Assembly: GCA_016584495.1 (NCBI GenBank)
Contig: WAID01000006.1
Location: 2,666,001-2,730,000, forward strand
DNA: 64,000 nucleotides
Reading direction: 5' to 3'
Origin: Celoporthe dispersa
Taxonomy: Eukaryota > Ascomycota > Sordariomycetes > Diaporthales > Cryphonectriaceae
Part shown: positions 11,183 through 22,069 of the stretch, in pieces
How the letters are laid out: every line of letters starts with the position of its first letter
Position numbering within the stretch: position 1 is the first letter of the stretch
The notes under the pieces: model-generated
What the model was told of the DNA's origin: nothing
Database searches by the model: none
Seen by the model: the letters and a program-made list of their open reading frames with translations, nothing else
Translations under genes and position numbers: made by a program

Positions 11183-11259
11183 CCCCAGAGACTCGAGTGG
11201 GATCTCGGCTTGTTCGGTGCATCAACAACCCGAAATTCTGTGTTCTAGACGTGCCCCAC
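11183..11259 (-). promoter_or_regulatory. Two CreA-type SYGGRG motifs upstream of the LRA3-like gene
   Basis: CTGGGG (11183-11188, minus strand) and GTGGGG (11254-11259, minus strand) fit the carbon-catabolite repressor consensus SYGGRG about 270-340 bp before the ATG. Six-base motifs are frequent by chance, so this is only a hint of glucose repression, which would be expected for a sugar-acid pathway. Confidence 0.25.
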
Positions 11260-11523
11260 CACCAGCTGCCGAGGAGTTATCCAATACCGGACTGTCTCAT
11301 GATAACATAGCTCTTTCATCTTGATAGAAATTCACATTCTTTCTTCTCAAGCTTGTAACCATCCAGGGTTTTTTTCTTTCTTTTCCTTTCCAAGGAGTGC
11401 ACACAGCTCATAAGTAAAGCCTCCAGCCCTAGACATCCATCACTCTGCTTGCTTTCTCGCCTGTTTTGTGTCCGTTTTTCTATTCCTACAGGCGCCATCC
11501 CATCCCTTGTTACCATCGTCGTC

Positions 11524-12948
11524 ATGACTTCCGTCAGAGAATTCCCCACCATCAAGGCCATCCGGACACATGTCATTGGGGGCGTTGGCTCGGGTAAGTG
11601 TGCTACCTTTTCCCCCCCTCCTCACAAGACAGAGAGGCGATGCTAACGGGACATGTGAAGGTGGCGATTATCACAACGTGAAGGGGAGGCCACTGGTGAG
11701 AGCACAGCCTACCCGTTGAGATTTTTTGAATGGTTATTAACGCCGCACCTTTTTGGTTTTCAAGGCTCATCGACTCGCCCATATCCACGCCCTGCTCACA
11801 ATGGGAACAATACCGCAAGTCCCGCACAAGCTGGGGCATCAACGTCCTCGGCTCCTTTCTGGTCGAGATCGAGGCCACCGACGGCACGGTGGGCTTCGCG
11901 ACGGGCTTCGGCGGCCCTCCCGGCTGCTGGCTGGTCCACCAGCACTTTGAGCGGTTCCTGATCGGGGCCGACCCGCGCAATACCAACCTCCTCTTTGAGC
12001 AGATGTACCGTGGCTCCATGTTCTACGGCCGCAAGGGTCTGCCCATCGCCGTCATCTCCGTCATCGACCTGGCCCTCTGGGACCTGTTGGGCAAGATCCG
12101 CAACGAGCCCGTCTACAGGCTCATCGGCGGGGCCACCAAGGAGCGCCTCGACTTCTACTGCACCGGCCCTGAGCCCACGGCCGCCAAGGAGATGGGCTTC
12201 TGGGGCGCCAAGGTGCCGCTGCCGTACTGCCCCGAGGAAGGGCATACCGGCCTCAAGAAGAATGTCGAGTTCCTGCGCAAGCACCGTGAGGCCGTGGGGC
12301 CAGACTTCCCCCCTCATGGTGGACTGCTACATGAGCCTCAACGTTCCCTACACTATCGAGATCGCCAAGGCCTGCCTGGACCTCAACATCAACTGGTGGG
12401 AGGAGTGCCTGACGCCCGACGACACGGACGGGTTTGCCCAGATCAAGCGCGCCCACCCGACGCTCAAGTTCACGACGGGCGAGCACGAGTACAGCCGCTA
12501 CGGCTTCAGGAAGCTCGTCGAGGGCCGCAACCTCGACATCATCCAGCCGGACGTCATGTGGCTGGGCGGGCTGACGGAGCTGCTCCGGGTCTCGGCCATG
12601 GCGGCTGCGTATGACATCCCGGTGGTGCCGCACGCCAGCGGGCCCTACAGCTACCACTTCGTCATGAGCCAGCCCAACACGCCGTTCCAGGAGTACCTGG
12701 CCAACAGCCCAGACGGGAAGAGCGTGCTGCCTGTGTTTGGCGACCTCTTCCTGGATGAGCCGATCCCCACCAAGGGATACCTGACTACCAAGGACCTGGA
12801 CAAGCCTGGCTTTGGGCTCACCCTGAACCCGGCTGTGAAGTCAAAGCTGATCAGCGGGCAGTCCCTGCTGAACCCTGCGCCGTCAAAGAGCTTGACCACG
12901 GAAGAGGAGAAGGAGGCGGCGAACAAGGCCAACGGTGTTTCATCATAA
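11524..12948 (+). CDS. LRA3: L-rhamnonate dehydratase-like enolase-superfamily enzyme, two frameshifts
   Basis: Predicted to dehydrate L-rhamnonate to 2-keto-3-deoxy-L-rhamnonate, the third step of non-phosphorylating rhamnose catabolism. Exons: 11524-11593, 11661-11695 and 11765-12948. The N-terminal lid motif GGDYH, then HWLIDSPIS and SWGINVLGS, resemble the bacterial rhamnonate dehydratase family. Candidate metal ligands are Asp in MVDCYMS, Glu in WWEECL and Glu in TGEHEYS. The His-Asp base pair would be VVPHASG with IIQPDVMW. Two insertions break the frame: four G at 11683-11686 (three expected) and six C at 12308-12313 (five expected). Allowing for them gives 428 residues, near the family length. 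It lies divergent to a Zn2Cys6 gene and 0.5 kb before another. Closely related sugar-acid dehydratases cannot be fully excluded. Confidence 0.88.
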
Positions 12949-13468
12949 CCTTCGTGTCTCGTATCTCACTGGCGAGAAAATTGGGAGTTCAAGGGTGTTG
13001 TTGTTCTAGTTCATCCAATCTCCTCGAGCTAACTCCTAGTCGTGGACGATTGTTTCGCGAAAATGTATCAGAAAATAATTCAAACTTGACAAAAATTAAT
13101 TGTCTGCCCAGCAGAAAGGATAGTCTATGATGATGAAAAGTCCTCCAGTGCTAGCTGGGCCTGAAGAGATCCCATTGTAAGCGCAGTGGCCCCCTATTGA
13201 TTGCTCCTTGCGGAACCCTCCCACTTCGGAAGCAATTCCTAGATACTTAGAGAGGGCTAAATGCAGTGAAGGAGTGTCTTGGCTGACAAATCGTTTGCAT
13301 AAGCAAAAACACCACATGATTTACCGCCATGGCACAGATTTCTAGAGATAATGATGAAAAGAAGAAGAAAAAAGAGACGAACATATGTGCACATATACTG
13401 ACCCTCCACATCGCTTTTCTGTCAATATCTTGTCAAATCTCAAACTCAAACGCAATTCGACACCCGCA
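12949..13468. other. Intergenic region
   Basis: About 520 bp with the 3' end of the dehydratase and the promoter of the next regulator, transcribed in the same direction. Nothing else seen. Confidence 0.5.
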
Positions 13469-15402
13469 ATGCCTCGACGGATCAAGCTGGACACTTGCTG
13501 GACATGCCGCCTACGCCGGAAGAAATGCGACGGGACACCACCAACCTGCGGGAACTGCAACGACCTGGACATAGAATGCCACTTCGGCGCGCGTAAGCCG
13601 GCCTGGATGGACGATTGGACTAGGCAGCGCGAGATGGCTCGACAAATTTCTGATCGGATCAAGGACGGCGCGGTGGGGAGACGAGTGAGGCGAGGACGGG
13701 GTGGCGGTCAGGCTGGTGGGCAGGGCGATGAGAGGTTTCGGATCGTCCCAGTCACGATGAACATGACGCCTCCGCTAGAGTCTGTCTCGGGCAGCCAGGA
13801 TGATGAACATCATGGTGCAGAGGTGATGGATGAATCGGCCTTGTCTTCATCAGTGGTGGTCACGACATCCTCGAGCCAAAAGGCAACAACAAATTCCATG
13901 GCCGCACTACCGAGCCCGCCGGACGGCTCTCTCAGCAGTGGCTCAGAGAAGGCAGAGGAGAGCGGCCGAGAAGATGTCCCACAAGAGCACATCATAATGG
14001 GCTATCTAGACCACTGCTTCCCCTTCGTCTTCCCTTTTCTACCGCCCACCCATGCTCGGCACGGGCAGGGGCTGGCTTCTCTACCTCATCCAGAACAACA
14101 CTATCGCCTACAACTGTGCAACTAGTCTCAGCTTCTATTTCCTCTCCAGCGTGGCGAACGAGGCTCTGCCAGGAACATTCATGCGCTGCAAGGCCCGCGT
14201 CTGGACTCGCGTGATGAAGACGGCGGACAAGTGCTACGAGGCCATCCAGCTGGAGCTGCAGCAGCTCAAGAACGGTGATGCGGCCGGCGTGTCGGAGAGA
14301 GCAGGCGCCATGGGCAGCATTGTGCAGCTGATGGTGTTTGACTTGTTTGTCGGCAGGTCTGAGGGCTGGGAGATGCACCTACGTCCGGCCCTAAGCCTGC
14401 TTGACGACATGTTCGCTCAATACCTGGACCACTCCCCATCCACATACCACCACAATGGCTATCATAGCCAGGACCATACCTCGCAACGGGGGTTCAAAAT
14501 GCTTCTGGACCAGTTGGACCTCCCAACGCGCGTCCTTGGAGAGGAGGGATCAGTCATCTGGTCGCATGAACAGGCGGCTTTCCGCTTCTTCGCTGCCCTG
14601 CTGCTATACACAGACGTGGTGGCAGCCACCGCTCTGGGACGCGCGCCGCTACTGATCAAATGGTATGATCAGATCCTAAGAGAAACCCAGATGAGCGATC
14701 TTTCACCATTCCTGAACATGTCACTGTTCGTCGGCTGTGAGAATTGGTGTCTGGTTGCCGTTGCGGATATCGCCATGCTCGACGCATGGAAAACGGAGGC
14801 AAGGGAGAATGGCTCCCTGTCCGTCCCAGAAATGGTCGAGCGTGCGGCGAAAATCACCCATCGTCTTGATCAAGGACGGAAAGGCCTAAACGCCCAAAGG
14901 GCAGCCTCGGCATCGGCAGAGACTTGCCATGCACGACGCCTACGGCCATTTGGCCTACCTGTTCCCCCTGTCAACAGGTGGCGACGCCAAGGCTCATATC
15001 TCGACAGACGCGTGGGAGCACGCAGCTCGCATCTATCTCGCCGTCGTCGTGTCGGGATGGCAGCCCCTAAACCCGGAGATCCGTAATAGCGTTCGAGAGA
15101 TACTTAGCCTGTTGCACCTCCTGAGGGACAGAGACTGCGAGGACGGAGCGGCTCAACTGCGTGCCCTGGCCTGGCCGGTGTGTGTTGCAGGCTGCTTGGC
15201 GGACTCTGAGGCCGTAGCCGACGCATATAGGGATGTCGTTCAGGAGGTCATGGGTGAGATGGCTAAGCTCGGGAGCATGCATGAGGCTCTTCAGATTATG
15301 GAGTCTGTGTGGAGGAACAGAAATACTCTTGGAGCGGGTCGGAAGGAATGGGATATCAGGGCGTGTCTGTCATGTCTAGGGCCGCCAGTGTTGCTGGTCT
15401 AA
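13469..15402 (+). CDS. Zn2Cys6 transcription factor of the Fungal_trans_2 type, two frameshifts
   Basis: Nuclear zinc-cluster regulator. The N-terminus begins MPRRIKLDTCWTC and the cluster is C-x2-C-x6-C-x6-C-x2-C-x6-C at about residues 9-36, followed by FGARKPAWMDDW, a combination typical of fungal regulators with the second type of activation domain. A low-complexity Ser/Thr segment comes next, then YLDHCFPFVFPF and GRGWLLYLI, which open the C-terminal domain. Frame breaks occur at the TTTT run 14035-14038 (three expected, giving FPFYRPPMLG) and near 14893-14898 (CCCAAA). Allowing for both gives 643 residues ending at TAA 15400-15402. No intron is apparent. Position directly after the LRA3-like gene suggests local pathway control; this is inference. 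Confidence 0.83.
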
Positions 15403-15470
15403 TGATGTAGGTAATAATCAATTATAGTTGAGAGAGAATGTTCACCTAGGTGTACATTAGAGGTAAACCC

Positions 15471-16701
15471 CTATTTTCCCTTCCACGCGTCAATCACCTC
15501 CTTGACCGTCACCGTCTTGATGTCTGGGAACTTCTTGTTGATGCAGCGATCCTCCGGAAAGTCAACATGACCCTCAGCAATGAGAATCCCGAACTGGGCT
15601 ATGACCTTCTGGAACAGAGCCTTCGGGTAGGACTTGTAGACAGACAAGTGTCCAGGAAGCTCGGTCACTTCACCGGATTTCAGCTTCTCGATGCTGTCGT
15701 AGGAGACCTCGAACTTGCGTCCTAGATTGAGAACGAGCCAGTCAGCCGTTGCAACTGCCCTAACTAAAGCAAACACACTCGGAAGGTCCGGAGAAAGTTG
15801 TGGGCCTCTCCCATCTGTGACATACCTCGTGCCTCCTCTGCCCATTTAAGGATCTGGTTGAATGATACCTTGTCACTGTAGCAATAGGTAGCCTCCTGCC
15901 ACTCGCCCTCCGGCAAGTCCAGCGCCGCCTCGACAAACCGGCCCAGGTCGAAGCTGTATGTATACGCCGCCAGGGCATTGCCGTCACCGGGAACGACAGC
16001 ATTGCACTGCTCTACATCGACATTACCGATGGTCTTGATGAGATGGCTCTTGATGTGTGGCATTCCAAAGTAGTCGCTGAAGTAGCCGCAGTGGAAGCTG
16101 GTGAACTCGAGGTTCGTCTTCCGCAGGGTCTCGAGGGTTGCTTCACGGAACGGCTGGGGATCGTAACTGTTGAGAGATGAGAGAGCTAGCGTCAGAAACT
16201 CACGGGAACAGTGTATGATACTAGAGAGCGAAGTGATGAGTGGTCAGATGTTCAAGCTGCACTTACTCAGGGCGAGGGATGCCCCAGTCGCTGGAGATGA
16301 ACCGCTTGGCGGAGCCAGACTGGACAGCCGCATTGACAAGATTGATCTCGGCTGCACCAGAATCAGGCATGACAACAAAGATGCCTGAAATGACAGTGTG
16401 GACGTTGTGAGTCTTCAGAAGCTCCGCGACCGCCTCCACGTTGTCGTAGTCGACAACATAAGTGGGAGCCGTGGGGTCTTGGGTTTCTGCGGCCTGAGGA
16501 TGACAGCCGAGAGTCAGTTAATGCTAGCATCTCCACTGCATGGTCCTTCTTTTGGAGTATATCATTGATTAAGGCAGCTCAGGGACATGCACGTACTTTG
16601 CGGGACAGAATAATGACCTTGTGCTTCGGATTCTCCTTGAGAATGGAAGCGATAGTGCTGCCGACGTGGCCATTGCCTGCTGCGATTGCGACGGTAACCA
16701 T
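15471..16701 (-). CDS. NmrA/isoflavone-reductase-like NAD(P)-binding protein
   Basis: Atypical short-chain dehydrogenase of the NmrA/PCBER group: either an NAD(P)H-dependent reductase of aromatic substrates or a redox-sensing regulator. Exons: 16701-16597, 16493-16267, 16166-15826 and 15721-15471, totalling 307 residues with clean GT-AG introns and no frame break. The dinucleotide motif is AAGNGHVGS at residues 6-14. Other family features are VVDYDN, RFISSDWGIP and FTSFHCGYFSDYFG. There is no signal peptide, so it is probably cytosolic. It converges on the Zn2Cys6 gene with only 68 bp between the stops. Substrate unknown. A link to the rhamnose-type genes is possible but not shown. Confidence 0.85.
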
Positions 16702-17385
16702 GGTAGCTTTATAGAAGCGAAGAAGAATGCGAATTGTTGCAAATTATAGAATTTTTTTCTTTGATATACAAGCTCTGGGTTGTCTGACTGATCAACATTA
16801 CCTCGTAGCTAGAGCTGGGGAACCATCGTTTTTATATTTGGGAAAACCAGCGCTGAGACGCGCTGGCTTCGAATTACAAAGCAGACCTATCGGTGTCTAG
16901 ATTGCATCACACTGACGCAAAAGGATCTCTAGAAACTCTCCAAGCCACGAACATCTCGAGCATGCTTCTTTAGTGTCGTTGGTTTCTCATCCAAGCTTTT
17001 GTGAATCGCGCGCGTTCATCTTCCATGTGCGATTCCCGCGCGCTACTTAGTTTCCTAATCTGGATTCCCGCGCGGAATTCCTCAAACGTGATGGGTGGCA
17101 GCGCCACCTTGCATCTGAGACTCCTCTCGGATTCGAATTTTGACCTTTTGGTATTATTAAGATTCTACTAACCAGGACAGGTCATGGCGAGACCAGAGCG
17201 TACTGAGTCGTTGCCCCCTCCCTCCCCCTCTACAGACCAAAAAGTCGGGTGTCTACCTGTTTTCGTTGATACTTTCTTGTTACTTTCGCGCTCAGCATGC
17301 TTTGTAGTATATGCTGACATCGCTCTTATGATCATCAATAACTCAGTGTGAATTTGTGCATGTTATTAGCTGAGTCTGGCAGCTA
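16702..17385. other. Intergenic region
   Basis: Promoter of the NmrA-like gene and 3' side of the GH125 gene. A short motif CCCGCGCG occurs twice (about 17036-17043 and 17067-17074). No gene seen. Confidence 0.5.
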
Positions 17386-19108
17386 TCAGAACGATTGGTA
17401 GCTCTGCTTCAGGATCTCTGGTCTGGTGTCGTTGAGATTCAAGATCATTTGTCCAAACAACCCATTCGCCCAAGAAAACCTGATTTTGTGATCAGTCAGA
17501 ATATGCCATCATGATCCTCTGTTGATCAAGGAACGACAAACTTACCACTGCCGGGTCCAGTCGCTCTGATTAAAGGTGTTGATGCTCTCATGTATCAAGC
17601 CCAGCCCATCGGTACTGCTCACGATCTCCCCCAGCGCCTCTGTGATCTCGGCCTCGTCACTGCTCGTGTAAATCCTCATGATACTAGCCATCGGCCAGGC
17701 ATACCCCGGACCGTCGTGCGGACCCCCAACCGCATTTATGACCGGCCCGCGCATGAAATACGGGTTTCCGTTGGTGCCCGTCTGGTCCAAGACGATAGCC
17801 CTCGTGTTCTGGTAGACCTCGTCGTCGACATCCAGGAACCCAAAGAAAGGAGCCGACAGGAGGGAAGGGATGTTGGCGTCGTCCATCATCACAATACTCC
17901 CGAACCCGTCGACTTCGTACGCATAGACCTGCGTGCCGGTGATGGCGTTCGTGATGATGCCATATTTCTGAACCGCAGCTCGGATCGATTCCGACATGGC
18001 CGTCATCTCATCAGCCAACCCGGACGGGGCGGCATCGCCGAGAGCTGCCATGATCTGGGCTGCAGAGTCGAGATACCGCGAGAACATCATATTGGCCGGA
18101 ATGAACAGCTGGAAGATCGTAGAGTCGTCGCTCGGGCGGAAGGCCGAGCGCACGAGGCCCGTCCCATTCGCCACGGGGCTGCCGAGACCGTTGTTCTCGA
18201 GGGTCTCGCTTGCGCGGTCCGTTGTGCGCTCGAATGTGTATGGGGAGTCGAGGACTGCGCCGTTGGCCCCATAGGTCGGTGTCATCATGGCATTGGCGGT
18301 ATTCAGCACCTCCTGTACGGCTGCGATCCACTGGAACCTGCCGAAAAAATCCAGGTCCTGGGTTGCATTGTAGTAGTTTGTGGAGACCTCGAGGAATGCG
18401 GCCAAGCTGTCGAGCTCGTACTTGCACTCGAACACGCTCGTGTTGCTGTACGTCGGCTTGACGACGTCGTCTGTTGCGGCGCTGTTGACGGAGGCGGACA
18501 GGTTAGACTCGACGGGGGGCTGGAAAGAGTTGCAGTATGGATCTGTCAGGATGTAGCGGGTGTGAAGATTGATCACGCCTCGGTACAGAGAGGCAATGCT
18601 GTCCGCCGAAGAGTTCGCCTTTAGCACCGGGAGATAGGATTGCATCTGGTTTGCCGAGTCCCGGAGCCACATGGCGTTGCTTTTTTGGGGGGAGGGTGTA
18701 TCAACCAGGGGTCAGCCCAAAAAACATGATCACTTTACGGGACGACCGGGGTAGTAGCTGGCATGCATACATGTCTCCCGTGATCACAAAGGTGAGCTCC
18801 TCCTCCGAGTTATTCGCGGCATATCCCTTCCACTTGATGGCGGTGTCCAGGGTATTCGGATAGGCGTTCTGGAAGAGCCGGTACAGGTCGGGGTCGGTGA
18901 TGACACTCTGCATCTCGACAATGATGGCCTCGACGTCGGACGAGTTGAAGGTCCGGCACGCCGGGTCAGGCCGCATATAGGAGAGCTGGAACGTGCCGTT
19001 GGTGTAGGGCGGGTGTCGCTCTTCTGAGTAGTCCGTGTAGTCTGGACATTGTGCCAGAGCCGCCCCAGAAAGCAGGGCGACGTGCAGTAGAGCCCTTGAG
19101 CACAACAT
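17386..19108 (-). CDS. GH125 exo-alpha-1,6-mannosidase, secreted
   Basis: Glycoside hydrolase family 125 (the Mug157 family), which removes terminal alpha-1,6-linked mannose from glycans. Exons: 19108-18771, 18679-17546 and 17479-17386, totalling 521 residues in one frame. The N-terminus is a signal peptide (MLCSRALLHVALLSGAALA). The diagnostic family motif TGDINAMWLRDS spans the first intron. Further family blocks are NSFQPP, GPGYAWPMASIMRIYTS and the C-terminal WFSWANGLFGQMIL, which is present only if the third exon is used. A stop read straight through at 17542-17544 lies inside the GTAAGT donor of that last intron and is not the true end. Likely acts outside the cell or in the secretory route on fungal or plant mannans. 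Confidence 0.92.
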
Positions 19109-20739
19109 GATTATGATGGCTGTGTTGAGATGGTCCCTCGCAGCGAGCCGTTCACAAAACTCACCGTGCTGGTCATGCAATACTACGACGGTGGCCAGAT
19201 CAGCTGCAGCGGTCTACTGGCGATTGAAAGAAGATCCGATCTATTTATCACTCAGGACATATGACGATCTTTGATCCAGCTGGTATGCCAGACTCTGCGG
19301 GGAAACTCTATAGTAGCAAAATGTAATGCTACGTTCCACTGCGCTGCTGATCACCTGAACCCGGTCTGGAGACCATCATATACGCCATAGTACATACAGT
19401 ATCATAGTACGGTTTACTGCCGAGTCCACACCCTGGTCTTCCCCACATCGTCGACCCCAGAGTTTGGGACAAGCTTGGAGTATCCCTTACTGATAGAACT
19501 TCCCTGGAAATTTTAGTGCGTCATGAATCAGATTGCTGGTCAAAGTGATCGTCGAGACCTCGAGCGAGCCATCCAAGCACCCGCAGAAGACTTGTTCTAC
19601 ATAAGTATGTGTGGCACAATGATTTCAGACAAGCCGAGATTATAGCATTCTGCAAGATGGAGTGGCCTGTGTCAGGAGGCTGAGTAGGGGGCCAGCGTGG
19701 GGGCTGCTGGTCCCATTATGTGATGATGTAGAGGCGAAACTCTGATGGGTCTGACACCGTATTGTGTACCATGTACGGCTAAAGACCCAAAGTGGAGGAG
19801 GAAATAGGCCCCCACAGCAACAGGTTCAAGAGCTGTCCCTGAGCTCGATCATGGGATGTCTTTATCCCCCATTAGCCATCTCCATATCGATGGAGAATTA
19901 TGTAAGAATACACAGACACACACAAAAAAAAAAAGACAATTTAGTCTGTGCATTGCAAAACTTGGGCAGCCATATATGTTGTGCAATTAATGTCCATTCT
20001 GGGAGGGTGAGAGACCAAGAGAAGCAGACAAGGCCGTGCACTATTATCTTGTACACGTCCTCCCCCTCTTCCTCCTTGGGCCAAGCACACGCATCACCAG
20101 GGAGCTGCAGACACCAAGCCGTGGCTGTGGTGCCCTAATTGGACCCTGTTCACCGCTTGCATTGACCTGAGCCTCTGTCAGTGTAGGTCCCTAATTTCGG
20201 GATAATCTCTCCAGGGCCCATAAAAAGAGCCCGCCTTCCCAAAGAGGCACCCTGACCCGGCACCTGAACCGGCCAGCGAGATCTCGGGCGAACCGGCATA
20301 GACACGTGCACTGCTGTCTTTGTCAACGGCGCGGACCGAATGGGCTTGGGCCGTTCAAAAGATTGATCCAATGCGCGTCTTGCTCGCTCAGAACGTGGTC
20401 GATCTTCACGCACGATGAAGGACAGAACTGGACTCCGCCCCCCCGGTTCCGGCCGGACGGTCAAGTCAGAATTCAGCTTGGGAGGAGGAGGAGGGGGGTG
20501 GGGGAGGGGGCGAGGTAGTTATCCAAACCCGCCAAGAGCATTGACCACTGCCGAGTGCCTTGCAGGTTGGACAAATCAGGATACTAATACCCGACAGAAA
20601 TGTCACCTCGTGTAAAGATATAAAGGGTCGAGCCTCGTCCGCCTATGTCCTTCCTATCACCACGATTAGAATCTGCCAGTGCCCTCCCCTCCTAATTTCA
20701 AAAAGGCAAAAGACGACTCATCCAGTGCGCCCACCCACC
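19109..20739. other. Divergent intergenic region, 1.6 kb
   Basis: Separates the starts of the GH125 gene (minus) and the NEP1-like gene (plus). It includes an A run near 19924-19935 and purine-rich DNA near 20480-20515. Short open frames show no domain. Confidence 0.5.
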
Positions 20740-21692
20740 ATGCTCGCCAAGATCTCCGTGTCGGCACTCGCCATGAGTGCGGGTTGCGCAGCCCTCTCTG
20801 CACCGCGCAACCTCATCCCAACTGGCGATAACGGGCTGCGGCCTGCCAAGGTGCGCTCTGCACCCATCGCCAAGCGCAGCGATATCCCCGCGGACGAGGT
20901 GGTGGGCTTCGATACCACAGTGGCCGATGACACAGAGGGTACTCTGATGGAGAAGTGGTGGCCCTATCTCTACGTGGTCGATGGATGTGTGCCCTTCCCT
21001 GCCGTCGATGCTGAGGGCGATACCAGGTAAGCATGACGCTCCAGGATCAACTATATATATATGTTTATATCTACATTACTGGTACTAACGGTGGTATTGT
21101 TTCAAGTGCCGGTCTCTCCCCCACAGGAGACTCGGATGGGGACTGCAGCTCCTCCACCGGGCAGATCTACGCCCGCGCTGAGACCTACGGCGACTACTAC
21201 TCCATCATGTACTCCTGGTACATGCCCAAGGACGAGCCCAACCTGCTCGAGGGTGCCCTGGGCATCGGACACCGCTACGACTGGGAGAACGTCGTGGTCG
21301 TCCTGACCAGCGAGAGCACCGACGCCACCCTGGTGGGAATGGCCGCCTCCTACCACGGAGACTACAACGTGTGCACCGGCACCGGCTGCGACGACTACCT
21401 GGATGGCAACAACCCTCTCATCAAGTACTACTCTGCGAGTCTCATTCTCGACCACTCCCTGGGCTTCACCACCACCGTGGGCGGCACGCAGCCTCTGATC
21501 GCCTGGGACGAGCTGCCCACCGTGGCGCAGGAGGCCCTGACCGACAAGGACTGGGGCTGTACGTATCTAAAGTATCCCTATCAACCCACGAGAAGTATAT
21601 GCTAATTTTGTGAAACAGCTGCCATTGTGCCCTTCCTCGACTCCGACTTTGAGGGCTACCTGGAGGAGGCGTACGGTTACCTTGACATCTAA
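20740..21692 (+). CDS. NEP1-like protein (NPP1 family necrosis-inducing secreted protein)
   Basis: Secreted member of the NPP1/NLP family, whose active members bind plant plasma-membrane sphingolipids and cause leaf necrosis; many fungal copies are inactive. Exons: 20740-21026, 21107-21558 and 21619-21692, about 270 residues, all in frame. A signal peptide is followed by a possible propeptide ending in KR. The central heptapeptide is GHRYDWE instead of the usual GHRHDWE. By alignment to the best-studied oomycete member, the first His, the Asp and the Glu that coordinate the metal ion are kept, and the changed residue is the second His. Whether this copy is toxic cannot be told from sequence. 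Such genes are typical of plant-associated fungi and are often induced in planta. Confidence 0.93.
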
Positions 21693-22069
21693 GAATTCTC
21701 AGAGGCCCGGGCGAATGTATAGTATCTTAATGGGATAATCGAGGCAGTCAGCGATAATATTTATTGTGCCAAATGCAGGTGTCAACAGCGCGCTGGAGTC
21801 AGTGCCGCTGTTGTGATACGGATAATAGGCTTCGTCTCGTCTCGTGTAGTTGTTGAGTAAGGGGGAAGGAAGATGATTGCTCTCCATATTGAATAAAACG
21901 TGCGTAGTGATTGGCCACTAACGAGATGAGAAAGAAAAAAAGAACGAAAAGAAATATAGCAAGTAGAGCTGGCTTCGCCATGCGGCCGAGGTTGGCATAA
22001 CAGAAAAGCAACCTCGAGAGGTGTTCACACCCACGTCCGGATGATCCATCTCCACTCCCAAAAACTGGC
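21693..22069. other. Convergent intergenic region
   Basis: About 380 bp between the stops of the NEP1-like and S53 genes. No gene seen. Confidence 0.5.

Larger units (their letters stand above)
8838..11523. other. Long divergent intergenic region between regulator and dehydratase
   Basis: About 2.7 kb separates the start of the Zn2Cys6 gene (minus) from the LRA3-like gene (plus). It contains a GGA microsatellite, a GT microsatellite, a GA tract near 9399 and a 21-bp direct repeat. Open frames within it translate to low-complexity sequence and show no domain. It probably holds the promoters of both genes. Confidence 0.55.

Noticed and set aside
17542..17544. Stop codon of the GH125 gene at the end of exon 2
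   Set aside because: It lies in a GTAAGT donor; splicing to 17479 adds the conserved C-terminal family motif.
17590..18624. 344-codon plus-strand open frame opposite the GH125 gene
   Set aside because: No domain, and it lies entirely over conserved GH125 coding sequence; a shadow frame.
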